The translations under genes and the position numbers were made by a program. The notes under the pieces were generated by a model that searched no databases, was not told the DNA's origin, and saw only the letters and a list, made by a program, of their open reading frames with translations. This document shows positions 50,906 to 60,427 of a DNA stretch of 64,000 nucleotides, piece by piece (position 1 is the stretch's first letter; each line of letters begins with the position of its first letter). Source of the stretch: Parietichytrium sp. I65-24A (Eukaryota > Sar > Bigyra > Thraustochytrida > Thraustochytriidae); the NCBI GenBank assembly GCA_012862575.1, contig BLSF01000043.1:248001-312000 (forward strand), given 5' to 3'.

Positions 50906-51797
50906 CTTCCCGTGCCTCTCGCCAAAACCTAAGGCGTCCGCGCGGTCCTTCGCTGATTTAGATTACGCCGAGCCCTGCTTCCCGCTCTCCCGCCGTACTA
51001 ACAATCACTTATAAATAACTAGCGCCACCGCTGCGCGTACACCTCCCACAAGAGCCAACTAGCTTCTAAAACACCGGTCGGCATTTTGGCGTTCCCGTCA
51101 GCTTCCAAACGCCCAACCTTGATGCTAACGGCGACTTAGGCGATTCGATAGCGTTTGGGTGCGTCTTCCACGCGCCAAGATGCGATCTTGAGTTGGCATC
51201 ACTCGAGGATGGCAGCACAGGTGCTGGGAGTGCTGGGTGTTGTGGAATCTTGAACTCTTGCACATGGTTTGCCTGTCTTCTATACGTCAATCAATGGACG
51301 TTCAACTTTCGGAGACAACGCGATGCAAAGCATGGTGCGACGATGAAAGAAAGGTTTCTTTGTCCATGGACGCCTGGCCGCGTGCTCGAAATGACGAGAT
51401 AACGAAGTGTCAAAATGACGAAATGACAAAATGATAAAATGATAAATTGACGATATGGCGTTGGCGCTGTCTGCGGCGATATCCGAGACACACGCAGAGG
51501 ACCGTGCCATTGGAACCGAGGTACGTGGCTGATCGGGCCTCCGTATTTCATTCTCCGTCCTCCGTCCTTCTAGACCAGTCCTTTCCCTTCCGAGTTCCTG
51601 TCTATTCAGTCCAATGTTCATTGAACAATCAATCAAAACAGTCAAAGCCAAAAAGAGATTCCGGGGACTCCGAGTTGCCGCGTTCGCGAATGATTCGCAT
51701 CAAACTCAAGAGTCAACAACAAAAGGCTACCGATCCGTCTCCATTCGCGCTTTTGCCGCGTGCCTTTTGCCACTTGCTCTTCCATTTCCATCTGCCA

Positions 51798-51831
51798 TTG
51801 AACAACAACAACAACAACAACAACAACAACC
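51798..51831 (+). repeat. (AAC)n microsatellite
   Basis: About ten AAC units followed by CCA repeats. It is the third AAC/GTT array of the window (with those at 2107 and 35779). Confidence 0.85.
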
Positions 51832-52220
51832 ACCACCACCATCGGTACTAGTACTCTCCACACTTAGCAGCAGCCACCCTCCACTAGCGATCACTTCCCC
51901 GTTCTCTCTTGAAGTCCCTTGACCGTACTACCCGACGGGGGTGGCAGCCAGTAGGAGTGCACGATATCACGCAGTGGCTGGGCCGGTACGCTGGTGCAAA
52001 ATGAGTGGTGGAATTGGTGGAAGGTCATGTCTACACGTCTAAGATTGCGCGAAGAGTTGGCTGGCGAAGAAGAGAGCGCGGGCGCGTTCGTTCTGTTTGT
52101 GTGCGAGAAGAGGCGCGTGGGTTCTCGAGGCGGAACCGGTTCGTGCGGACGCAAGCGCAAGCGCTGGTTCTTCAGGTGCTACATCTGCTCTCCGAGCTAG
52201 TTGCAAGTTGCAAGTTGGAA

Positions 52221-52252
52221 AAGAGATCAAAAGAGCAAGAGATCAAAAGAGC
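52221..52252 (+). repeat. 16-bp direct tandem duplication abutting the RPF1 start codon
   Basis: AAGAGATCAAAAGAGC occurs twice without a mismatch, ending 3 bp before the ATG. Confidence 0.93.
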
Positions 52253-52255
52253 AAG

Positions 52256-53149
52256 ATGGCGCCGGAGATTAAGAATAAGATGAAGCGGTCGGAGGTGTAC
52301 CAGAAGAAGAAGGCGAAGATCGAGACCGCGAAGAGGGAGCTGAGAGAAAAGAGGAAGCGCGAAAGGGCGGAGCTTGGAGCGGACGCACCACCGAAGAAGG
52401 AGCCCAAGACGCTGGATAACACGCGGCTCGAAGACTCGACTGTGGTGCAGCCAGATGATGTGGAGGTGATGAAAGAGGAGGAGGAGGATGAGTTCGCCAA
52501 GTACTTTTCGAACGAGAAGCCGGCCAAGATTATGATTACCACCAGAGTGAACCCATCGCAATACCTCGCTGGGTTCATCTCGGACTTGATGATGCTCATT
52601 CCAAACATGTACTATTACCCGCGTAGAAAGTACGAGCTGAACGACATCAAGAAGTGGGCTTACAAGCGCGACTACACGCATCTGGTCGTTTTGGGCGAGA
52701 AGGACAAAAAGTGCGACCAGCTCCTGCTCGTCCACTTGCCTGTCGGTCCCACCGCACTCTTCAAGGTGTCCAGTGTGGCGCAACACGAGCAGATCCGCGG
52801 GCACGGTATTGCCTCAGGGCACACTCCCGAGATCATTTTGAATCGCTTTCAAACTCGAATCGGACATCGCATCGGGCGGTTCCTAGGGTCGCTGTTCCCT
52901 CATATTCCTCAGTTCAAGGGCAGAAACGTAGTCACCTTTCACAATCAGCGCGACTTTATCTTCGTGAGGCACCATCGGTATCAATTCAACGACGACCTTA
53001 ACAAAGCAACCTTGCAAGAGATTGGGCCGCGGTTCACATTGCGGTTGCGCTGGCTCATGGCAGACGCCTTCGACACTCAGCACGGTGAGTACGAGTGGGT
53101 CCACAAGCAGAAAGAGATGGAGACTTCTCGTCGCAAGTTTGCTTTGTAA
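52256..53149 (+). CDS. RPF1: Ribosome production factor 1 (Brix domain)
   Basis: RPF1 is a nucleolar factor of 60S assembly. The 297-residue product begins with a Lys/Glu-rich helix (RSEVYQKKKAKIETAKREL). The TLDNTRLEDSTVVQPDD segment follows, and then the Brix domain (~85-260): KIMITTRVNPS, NMYYYPRRKYELNDIKKWA, YTHLVVLGEKDKKCDQLLL, HLPVGPTALFKVSSV, PEIILNRFQTRIGHRIGR, SLFPHIPQFKGR and VVTFHNQRDFIFVRHHRY. It ends with GEYEWVHKQKEMETSRRKFAL, nearly identical in wording to human RPF1. Length is a little under the human protein (349) because the N-terminal tail is short. The start is ATG 52256, after a 16-bp duplication; upstream in-frame sequence is unconserved. Confidence 0.97.
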   Translation: MAPEIKNKMKRSEVYQKKKAKIETAKRELREKRKRERAELGADAPPKKEPKTLDNTRLEDSTVVQPDDVEVMKEEEEDEFAKYFSNEKPAKIMITTRVNPSQYLAGFISDLMMLIPNMYYYPRRKYELNDIKKWAYKRDYTHLVVLGEKDKKCDQLLLVHLPVGPTALFKVSSVAQHEQIRGHGIASGHTPEIILNRFQTRIGHRIGRFLGSLFPHIPQFKGRNVVTFHNQRDFIFVRHHRYQFNDDLNKATLQEIGPRFTLRLRWLMADAFDTQHGEYEWVHKQKEMETSRRKFAL

Positions 53150-54342
53150 CGCAGCATCGCCTCAGAGCCTCGACCACTATTCTCTCCGCGCATTGCGGAG
53201 CATTTTGTTGTACACAGTCGTCCTTCCGTCCGAGCTTGTCTTTTCGAGGAGTTGCGGACGCACATGCATCAACATTGAGGAGAAAGAAGACACATAATAT
53301 AAACTCTGGCCAATCTTCCGGAACTCGCAGCCTTTCTCTTCAGGCTGGCGGCGTTCGTTACTTGTTTTTCGACGCGTCGGGCATCGCAGAACGGACCTGG
53401 CGATCAAGCAGCTCTCGCGTGTCCCTCTAGCTAGCCATGCATGGCAGTTTCGCTGCTCACCAGATTGAAGATTGAACATCAGTATTCACTTGCGTAACCA
53501 AGCTTCACTAAAGTTCTTCCTTCTTTCGTTCACTCCTTCATGCATTCGTGCATCGCTTTCATGCATAACCGCGACCTCTAGCTAGCAATGTGCATGAGTT
53601 CGTTGCCAGCGGCTGCTTCCATCCGCGCCAATGAGAAGCTCTCCACTCTCGATGGCATCAGCTGATGCATCCCGTATCTACCAGCGCACGGCCATCCAAA
53701 CACGCAAAACATCCATCAATTGCACATCCAAACGAGCGATTTACTCAAAGCCTTTAAAAGACGTCGGTCGCTCAACTTTTGATCAAAACCCATCTCCCCG
53801 TCAAGTCATCAACACAACAACCATTTGTTCGCTCGGCCATTCTTTCGCACGCAGACCATCCATCATAGGCGATCAGATAGAGAGCATCCATCCATCCGCC
53901 ACTACCCTATCGCCGCATAGCAGCAGCAAGCAGGCAGCAGTTACTTTTTACCTGGTACTCAGTACTAATTCACAAGCTGTTGACTGATTGATTTCAATTG
54001 ACTGACTGATTGCATTGGACTAGCCTGAGATCCATCCTCACATCACTCACATCACAGCACCTTCTCAACCTTCTCTCTTTCTTTCTCTCTCTCTCAACAC
54101 TCTCCACTCATCCATCATCCATCATCCATCATCCATCCCCGTCCCCAAACCCGAAATCGTCCGCGTACACTCCCAGTGAGTGCATACACACATACACATA
54201 CACATACACGCACGCCTCGCGTACTTTTGCGTACGTCCGCAGCAGAGCGAGGTCGAAGGAGGTCAAGTGAAACAAGGTTGGAACGCACGGAGGGAGCGAG
54301 AGAGCTAGAAAGAAAGAAAGTCAGATAGATAGATAGACAGAC
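53150..54342. other. Intergenic between RPF1 and the acidic protein gene
   Basis: About 1.2 kb. Low-complexity tracts: CATC-type at 54108-54137, CACATA at 54183-54210 and AGAT/AGAC at 54323-54341 just before the next ATG. No gene is recognised. Confidence 0.5.
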
Positions 54343-55341
54343 ATGGTGAACTGGGACAAGCTGGAGGCGCTGCTGGAGCACTGCGCCAGCGGCGGGCGGC
54401 TGGACGCGGACGGCTTGAGCATGGCGTGCAGAATGTACCTGTCGAACGACGCCGGCGCGGACGCCATACCCGCCGCGTGCAACAAGCTTCTCGGCGCGCT
54501 GGACAAGCCGTCTCCGGCCGCCGTGGTCAAGGCGCTGCAGGACGGCAAAGAGGACAGCAGCGGGGCACAGTTGGCGGAGCTGCTGGAGAGCGCCCAGCAG
54601 GAGGAGCAGCGGCCGGTCAGCTCGGCGTTGAGCAAGCTCATGGACGAGGACTTGGAGGATGACGACGACGGCGAGCACGAAGATCAAGGCGAGGACGACG
54701 ACGATGATGATGATGATGATGACGACGACGACAACGCGGCCGGCAAGTCCAAGAAGAAGGCGAAGAAGGAGAAACCTGCCAAAGTGGAGCCGGTGATGCG
54801 CGGCGTCATGAAAGTGGAAGGCGATAAGCTGGTCTGGGCTGGCAAGTGGGCCTATTCGAAGGCGGCGTTCGAAAGTGGGGACAAGCACAAATTCAAGACC
54901 GTTTTCAGCGGCAAGGGCGAGAAGCTGTCGCTGGCAAGCCCGCCGAGCGGTAAGTACTCGGGTTATTTTGTGCTGCCAGACGGGGGCAGCATGGTGAAAA
55001 TTCCCGAAAAGGAGACAGTCTTGAAGTTTGGGGACAAAACGGACAATGGCTGGATCTCCGTCTCTGGCAAGGGCAAGAACAAATTCGGAGACTTTGGAAT
55101 GTCCGGCATGTACGACCCAAAATCCGGCCGCTTGAGCTTGGTCAAAACGTACAAGACTGGGAAGGACGACTACGAAGACGATGGGGAGGAGGACGACGAG
55201 TCCGGCATGGAGGATGATGACCCCGATGAGACCGCGCAGGAACTGGCCGACCTGCGCGCCAGCGCTCTTGAAGACATTCGCGAGCTTCACAAACGGAGGC
55301 AGGAGATGGAAGACGCTAGCCGAAAGAAAGCGAAGCGGTGA
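54343..55341 (+). CDS. Acidic protein with an unassigned Gly/aromatic-rich domain
   Basis: A 332-residue protein. The N-terminal ~100 residues are helical (MVNWDKLEALLEHCASGG...). A near-pure Asp run (~118-129) is followed by a Lys-rich patch (KSKKKAKKEKPAK). Residues ~148-270 form what looks like a beta-rich domain with regular aromatic and Gly spacing: DKLVWAGKWAYSKAAFES, SGKYSGYFVLPDGGSMVKIP, VSGKGKNKFGDFGMSGMYD and LSLVKTYKTG. It recurs in my memory as an orphan pattern in protist and plant proteins, but I cannot name the family. An acidic stretch and a charged helix ending KKAKR follow. Alternating acidic and basic tracts suggest a chaperone-like or chromatin role; this is speculation. 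The ATG directly follows an AGAT/AGAC tract. Confidence 0.75.
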   Translation: MVNWDKLEALLEHCASGGRLDADGLSMACRMYLSNDAGADAIPAACNKLLGALDKPSPAAVVKALQDGKEDSSGAQLAELLESAQQEEQRPVSSALSKLMDEDLEDDDDGEHEDQGEDDDDDDDDDDDDDNAAGKSKKKAKKEKPAKVEPVMRGVMKVEGDKLVWAGKWAYSKAAFESGDKHKFKTVFSGKGEKLSLASPPSGKYSGYFVLPDGGSMVKIPEKETVLKFGDKTDNGWISVSGKGKNKFGDFGMSGMYDPKSGRLSLVKTYKTGKDDYEDDGEEDDESGMEDDDPDETAQELADLRASALEDIRELHKRRQEMEDASRKKAKR

Positions 55342-55841
55342 GCCGTGCGACTGCCTTTTTACAAGGTTTTTTGTACATCCTTTCGTTCGACTGTCAGCGG
55401 CCGCCCGACTGCGAGAGCTCGGTTTTGCCAAGCCATTTGTATTCCCTATATCTGAGAAGAGTTTGTGCACGCGTGGGAGGAGCGAAATAACCGGGTAGAG
55501 ACTGGCAAGGCTCGATAGTTTGAAGCCTGCTCTTCTGTGCGACGGACACGTTCAGGCAAATGTGCAAGTGGGGTGCTTAGTCATTGAGCGTATACGTGCC
55601 TCCAAGAACACAATAATCAAAAACTCTATTTTTTTTTGGAAAGTCATGACATTTCTTCGGAGCGGATAATTAATCCTCTCCTTCCCTTGGGCTGGTGGGA
55701 GTGTGCAACTCTGATCTCCAGTCATCTCATAAAACGAAGCCAGGAAGAGCGCAGCGGCTCGAATCGAGGCCATACATTCAATCTACACAGATCATTAGAC
55801 TGAATTGTCGGGAGGGGCCGAGGGGCCTCCATCGTCTAAGT
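55342..55841. other. Convergent 3' spacer
   Basis: 500 bp between the acidic protein gene and the RING-BRCT gene. No conserved ORF or RNA. Confidence 0.5.
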
Positions 55842-57683
55842 TTAGCGACCCTTTTTGGATTTTGGATTTAGCTTGTACTTTTCGCGGAATGACTTGCTGA
55901 CGCTACTCCCGACTAATTTGGCAGCATGCATGGGGGCGAAAAAGAACCGCCTAAACATCTTCTTTGGCAGTGCTGTGAAGGGCAGTTGATGGACCCAGCT
56001 GCAGTCTACCACAATACTGTTTGGGTACTGCGACACGAGCAAGAATAGACGGGCGCAATACTCGCAGGTCCGCCAATGGCTGGTATCGTCTGTTACGGCT
56101 TCGTGATTGGCCAAAATGACTACGAGCTTATTTGGGTCTGCAAAGGGTGTACTGTCTTCAAAAAGCAGCTCCGACTTTGCCAAGTCCGGGTTCGCAAGGA
56201 CCCTGTTCATACCGATGAATTTGGACGGGTCCACGAAATATGACAAGTCGCGGGCCTCAGAACTTGGTTTGCGCGTGGAGGTAAAAAATGCAAGGACGAG
56301 ATTGAGCTCGACTCCGGCCAAGCGCCACTCTGTAGGCTGCTGAAGGGCCAACACGTAGTTGTAATTGTCAAAAACGGTGGGCGAATCGGTTTGACGCAAG
56401 ATCCGAAACTCTTTCTCTATGCCGGTCTCTGTGCGAACCTCATACTCATCCTCTGGGAGCCACATACCCGCTTGAAGGGAGTCCTTCAGCCACGAAGGCA
56501 GCAATATCCACGAACCCTGCAGAACTCCAAACACGTACTTTGGGGTTTTGCCAAAGTTGTGCATAGGCTCATGTGAGTTTGACGATCGCTTCGGCGAAGA
56601 TTCTTCGGTTGGCTGAATAATTGTGTGTGTGCAACTTGAGTTTTCGTCGATAGAGTCCAGCAACTGGCCCCCTAACTTTTCGACGCGAGCTTTACCCTCT
56701 GTTCCCATCTCTTTCATCAATTCTGAACCCACAAGGATGATCACTTGGCGACTACTACTGTTGCTGCTGCTGCTGCTGCTGTGGTTGGTGGTGGTGGAAG
56801 GAACGGCGGCAGTAGATGATCCTTTGCCATCTGAGGCAGGTTGGGAGATTGACGAAGAAAGTGTCGAAGACCCCTCTGCCAAAGTTGAGGAGCAATGATT
56901 CATTCCGCTGAGCGAACTATTCGTGTTGCTGTCGATAGATTCAAGGGTAAGGCCAGCTTTTGCCAGACAGCTTCGAAGCAGATCCTTCGAGTTTTGTATA
57001 TCTTGTGTACCAGGCTCCGCGCACTCTTTGTCTTGTTGGGAGCTGGACTCCTGTGAGTTGATCTCCTGGCTATCAGTCATGGACTCCGGCATCAGAGTCG
57101 CCTCCACCACATCGTCGTTGGATCCCGACGAGTGCTGTCCCTGCGAAAAGGTGTCTTTTTGTGTCGAGGCACCGCCTTCTTCTTGCGAAGGAGCCACCGC
57201 CTCGCTCGACGATGAGTGGTGCTCTTGCGAGACAACGTGCTTTCGGAGCGACAAATCATCGCAAGACTGTGGGTCATCCTCCATGGTGCGCGTCGCCACC
57301 GCTTCCCCATCGTCGGCCAAATTCTCTGCCATCACCACGTCCTCTTCTGCGTCTTGAGGTGCCTGCACGTCATCCGATTTTGTTTGCACTAAAGATCTTC
57401 TTGAATCCATGTTCCCCAAAGCGGTTTTCATTGCCTCGTAGTGCGAAACCAGCTGCTGCAGAGCGGCATTCACTCCTACTTCCCCCGGGGACACGGGCAA
57501 TCCGCACGTTATTTCAGGACACACGCTATTATCCATCAGCCATTCCTCCAGGCACTCTTCGCAAAAGTGATGCGCACATCGCGTCGTAGATGCCCCTCGT
57601 AAAAGCCCTTTGCACAGCGGACATTTCAGCTCGCGACCAATCTCATCCAGCGCAGCGCGCCGCGACGCATCCACTTGAAACAT
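55842..57683 (-). CDS. RING finger plus tandem BRCT protein, BRCA1/BARD1-like
   Basis: A 613-residue protein with the BRCA1/BARD1 layout but without ankyrin repeats. The RING (21-60) reads CPLC...CAHHFCEEC...CPEITC. The ligands are C21, C24, C36, H38, C41, C44, C55 and C60; the last pair is spaced C-x4-C where C-x2-C is usual. A NAALQQLVSHYEAMK helix follows, as in BRCA1. Residues ~95-310 are disordered, Ser/Glu-rich, with SQ/SQE motifs (possible ATM/ATR sites) and a Ser/Asn run encoded by a CTG-type microsatellite. The C-terminus holds two BRCT units (~315-430 and ~440-590; VIILVGSELMKEM, GSWILLPSWLKDSL, VVDCSWVHQLPF). It is probably an E3 ligase in DNA double-strand break repair. The RING and the first BRCT are clear; the second BRCT is weaker. 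Confidence 0.83.
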   Translation of the reverse strand: MFQVDASRRAALDEIGRELKCPLCKGLLRGASTTRCAHHFCEECLEEWLMDNSVCPEITCGLPVSPGEVGVNAALQQLVSHYEAMKTALGNMDSRRSLVQTKSDDVQAPQDAEEDVVMAENLADDGEAVATRTMEDDPQSCDDLSLRKHVVSQEHHSSSSEAVAPSQEEGGASTQKDTFSQGQHSSGSNDDVVEATLMPESMTDSQEINSQESSSQQDKECAEPGTQDIQNSKDLLRSCLAKAGLTLESIDSNTNSSLSGMNHCSSTLAEGSSTLSSSISQPASDGKGSSTAAVPSTTTNHSSSSSSNSSSRQVIILVGSELMKEMGTEGKARVEKLGGQLLDSIDENSSCTHTIIQPTEESSPKRSSNSHEPMHNFGKTPKYVFGVLQGSWILLPSWLKDSLQAGMWLPEDEYEVRTETGIEKEFRILRQTDSPTVFDNYNYVLALQQPTEWRLAGVELNLVLAFFTSTRKPSSEARDLSYFVDPSKFIGMNRVLANPDLAKSELLFEDSTPFADPNKLVVILANHEAVTDDTSHWRTCEYCARLFLLVSQYPNSIVVDCSWVHQLPFTALPKKMFRRFFFAPMHAAKLVGSSVSKSFREKYKLNPKSKKGR

Positions 57684-58005
57684 CTCCGTCTTCCAAGTTT
57701 AACAACTTTATCTTGAAATCAACCAATGTATATGGATAGTCCCGTCTCGCGTGTGTGCGTTTTTGGATGTTTGTGTGTGTTTTTGTGTGTTTGCAACTCG
57801 AAACTTTGAGCTTTCACTGTGCTGACGTAATGTCACGTGTGGCCGACTGAGCTTCTGAAAAACGTGTCCTCGGCCGTTTCAAGCGAGCCTGCGCGTACAC
57901 TTGCAAGTCCCGCGATCCGGTGGAAATCTAGATTTCGATTTCGTCACAACGCACTCACGCGGAGAGGCCTTGCAGTTGCCGCTGTGTTCGCTGTGTTCGC
58001 TGCCA

Positions 58006-58036
<31 letters not shown>

Positions 58037-59248
58037 ATTACCGCGCACTCCCTCCGCGCGGCGCGAGGACACTTTTCCTTCCTTCCTTCTCCTCCTCCTC
58101 TTCATTCAAACACGCAAGGTGAGAAGCGTTTCCTTGGTTTCCTTGCACACTCGGGCAACCCGCGGACTAGATTAAAGACTAGTAAAGGGTCAAGGAGAGG
58201 GAAGGAAAATTTGAAATTGGGTTCCGCATCGCGTGGAGAAAAGGAACAAAGGAGTAGCTCGCTGTTGGCGGAGGAATGGTTCGTTTGTTCGTCGTGCTTC
58301 GGAAAGATTTCTCAGTTGGGCCGAGGCAACGCGAGATGAACGAGAAGAAGTAAAATGGAACAAGTAGAAAAAAAGAATGTTAGATGTAAAATTGAAAGCA
58401 AATGAGCCCTCACTTGGTTTTCCCGTTCAAATTCCGCGTCGTACAAAACTGAACACACGCGTAGCCAGTTCTCTCTCTCGGCGCTGGAGGACAATCTGAA
58501 CGGGCTGTGGACAAGTGCAACCAGCGTTGCCGCAACTTGCGATGCTGCGACATTGGTAAAAGCTCTGCGTCTTCTGGGTCGTGCGAAGAATGTAGAATTT
58601 AGAAAAAAGAAAGGCTGAATGTTGAATCTAGAATGTAGATTGGCTCTTGGCGACTCATTAAGGCGGAAGCCGCAATGATTCGGGTTTCGGAACGGAGAAT
58701 TCTAGCAGTGCGAGTTCGAACTCACTGTTTGCAGAGATTGCAGATGATTGCAGAGATGAATGGGGATGATGACTCTGACCTCAAGGGTTGAAAATTCCCA
58801 CCAAGAAACAAAGCCTTTGTAGAATTCAGTATCTTTGCAATCTTTGCAGCCCCGCGGATGTAGGAATGTAGGAATGGCGGCAGAGACTCTAGCATAGACC
58901 ACGCGTAGCCGATGCTGGCAGCGATCAATGAACGAGCACAACGAGCAGTGGATTACCAGTACCGGTACAGTGAGCGAGCTCAGGCTCAGGCTCAGGCACA
59001 GCTTGTCTTGAGTCTTCTGAGGCCTTCCTTCTCAATCCTTCTCACCACAAAAGATCCACATTCCACTAGCAGGTAGATGATGTCCATGCATGTCAATACT
59101 TGTCAATGCGATTGTGCCTTTGATGTTGGCAGACCCCAAACTTGGCTTGCGAGTACTCGAGCACAGCGAGAACAGCAAGAAGACAAGGCAAAGATACAAG
59201 TGCACAAGTATAGAAGGCAGCGACGAGAGGTGAAAGGTTAGAGACAAG
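57684..59248. promoter_or_regulatory. Divergent region between the RING-BRCT and aldo-keto reductase genes
   Basis: About 1.57 kb. GT-rich runs at 57755-57792, a GA tract at 58007-58036, a CTCAGG hexamer array near 58979-59000 and an AGTACCGGTACA palindromic patch near 58956. No conserved protein; a tRNA-like B box near 58710 was examined and rejected. Confidence 0.45.
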
Positions 59249-60427
59249 ATGAGCTCTCCGCAGAAAATGTACTATAGAGTGGTCGGAAACACGGGCATGC
59301 TGGCCTCGGTGTTCTCGTTTGGGTTTTGGGCGACCTTTGGAGTCAAGGACAACCTCACCGAGCAGCAGGGCATCGACCAGGCCAAGGAGATTCTCAAGGT
59401 GGCGAGGGATGCGGGCATCAACCTGTAAGTGTTGGCGCAGACTTTTGGAAACTCTGTCCAATTGCCGCCAGGCAAAGCGAGATATGGCTTTGGCTGACAA
59501 ATTGACTTTCCGATGTGTGTTTGTAGCTGGGATAACGCTGAGGCGTACGGAAACCCAAACGGCGAGGCCGAGCGCATTTTTGGAGAGGCGTATGCTAGCC
59601 TTCTGAAGGACGACCCTGAGAAGTGGCGCCGCTCAGACCAGATCATCACCACCAAGATCTTCTGGGGCGGCGACGGCTTGAACGAGAAGGGCTTGTCGAG
59701 GAAGCACATCATCGAGGGCGTGAACAAGTCACTCAAGCGTCTTCAGGTTGACTACGTAGACCTTCTCTTTTGCCATCGCCCAGACAAAGACACCCCGACG
59801 GAAACCGTCGTTCGCGCAATGACTGACGTTGTCCGCCAGGGCAAGGCGATGGCCTGGGGAACCTCGGAATGGAGTGCGCAACAGATTACCGAGGCATACT
59901 TTATCGCCATGAACGGAGGTCTTGAGCCACCACAAATTGAGCAGCCACAGTACAATTTGTTTCACCGCGAGAGGTTCGAGAAGGAGTACTACCCAATCTT
60001 CAAAGCCCCATACAATATTGGAACAACTATTTGGTCCCCGCTTTCCAGCGGAGTGCTCACTGGCAAATACAACGATGGCATTCCAGAGGGCTCCCGCATG
60101 GCGCAGAAGGGATACGAATGGCTTCAAAAGAGGCTCGACCAGTGGAAGAGTGAAGGAAAGCTCGACCGTGTTAAAAAGCTCACAGAGTACGCCAAGGAGA
60201 AGTTTGATTGCCCAGTAGCACAGCTGTCCCTGGCGTGGGCTGCCAAGAACCCGAACGTCTCAACTGTGCTTCTCGGAGCCACTTCCGTTGAACAGATCAA
60301 GGAGAACATTGGCGCTTTGGCTGTGCTCGAGAAGCTCACCGACAAACACATGGAGGAGATCGACGAAATTATGGAGAACAAACCGGAGAAATTTAATGCC
60401 GCGTTCCGCCAGTATGACACTATTTAA
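59249..60427 (+). CDS. Aldo-keto reductase, AKR6 / potassium-channel beta-subunit type (2 exons)
   Basis: AKR6 proteins use NADPH to reduce aldehydes and quinones and, in animals, sit on Kv channels. Exon 1 is 59249-59424 and exon 2 is 59527-60427; the 102-bp intron (GTAAGT...TTTGTAG) restores INLWDNAEAYG across the joint. The product is 358 residues. The AKR tetrad is Asp61, Tyr66, Lys102 (ITTKIFWGG) and His142 (FCHRPD). Other landmarks are GKAMAWGTSEWSA, EQPQYNLFHRERFE, TTIWSPLSSGVLTGKY and PNVSTVLLGATSVEQIKEN, all close to KCNAB wording. The KCNAB N-terminal inactivation peptide is absent, so this may act as a soluble oxidoreductase like plant and fungal KAB homologues. No channel subunit gene is nearby. 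Single start ATG at 59249. Confidence 0.95.

Larger units (their letters stand above)
50906..52255. promoter_or_regulatory. Divergent region between the double glutaminase and RPF1 genes
   Basis: Holds a degenerate AAATGAC/AAATGAT array (51409-51450), a second (AAC)n microsatellite (51798-51831) and GCAAGTT units (52198-52217). Right against the RPF1 ATG is an exact 16-bp duplication (52221-52252). No ORF shows a domain. Confidence 0.5.

Noticed and set aside
53631-54270. Plus-strand open frames of 118 and 86 codons
   Set aside because: Composition-driven (CATC and TCTC repeats), no domain, and no support from either flank.
54115-55470. 451-codon minus-strand open frame
   Set aside because: Antisense of the acidic protein gene; Val/Leu/Arg-rich with no domain. 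The plus-strand reading has a proper ATG and domain pattern.
58640-58740. tRNA-like B box (GAGTTCGAACTC) near 58708
   Set aside because: No matching A box, acceptor stem or anticodon arm at proper spacing could be drawn.
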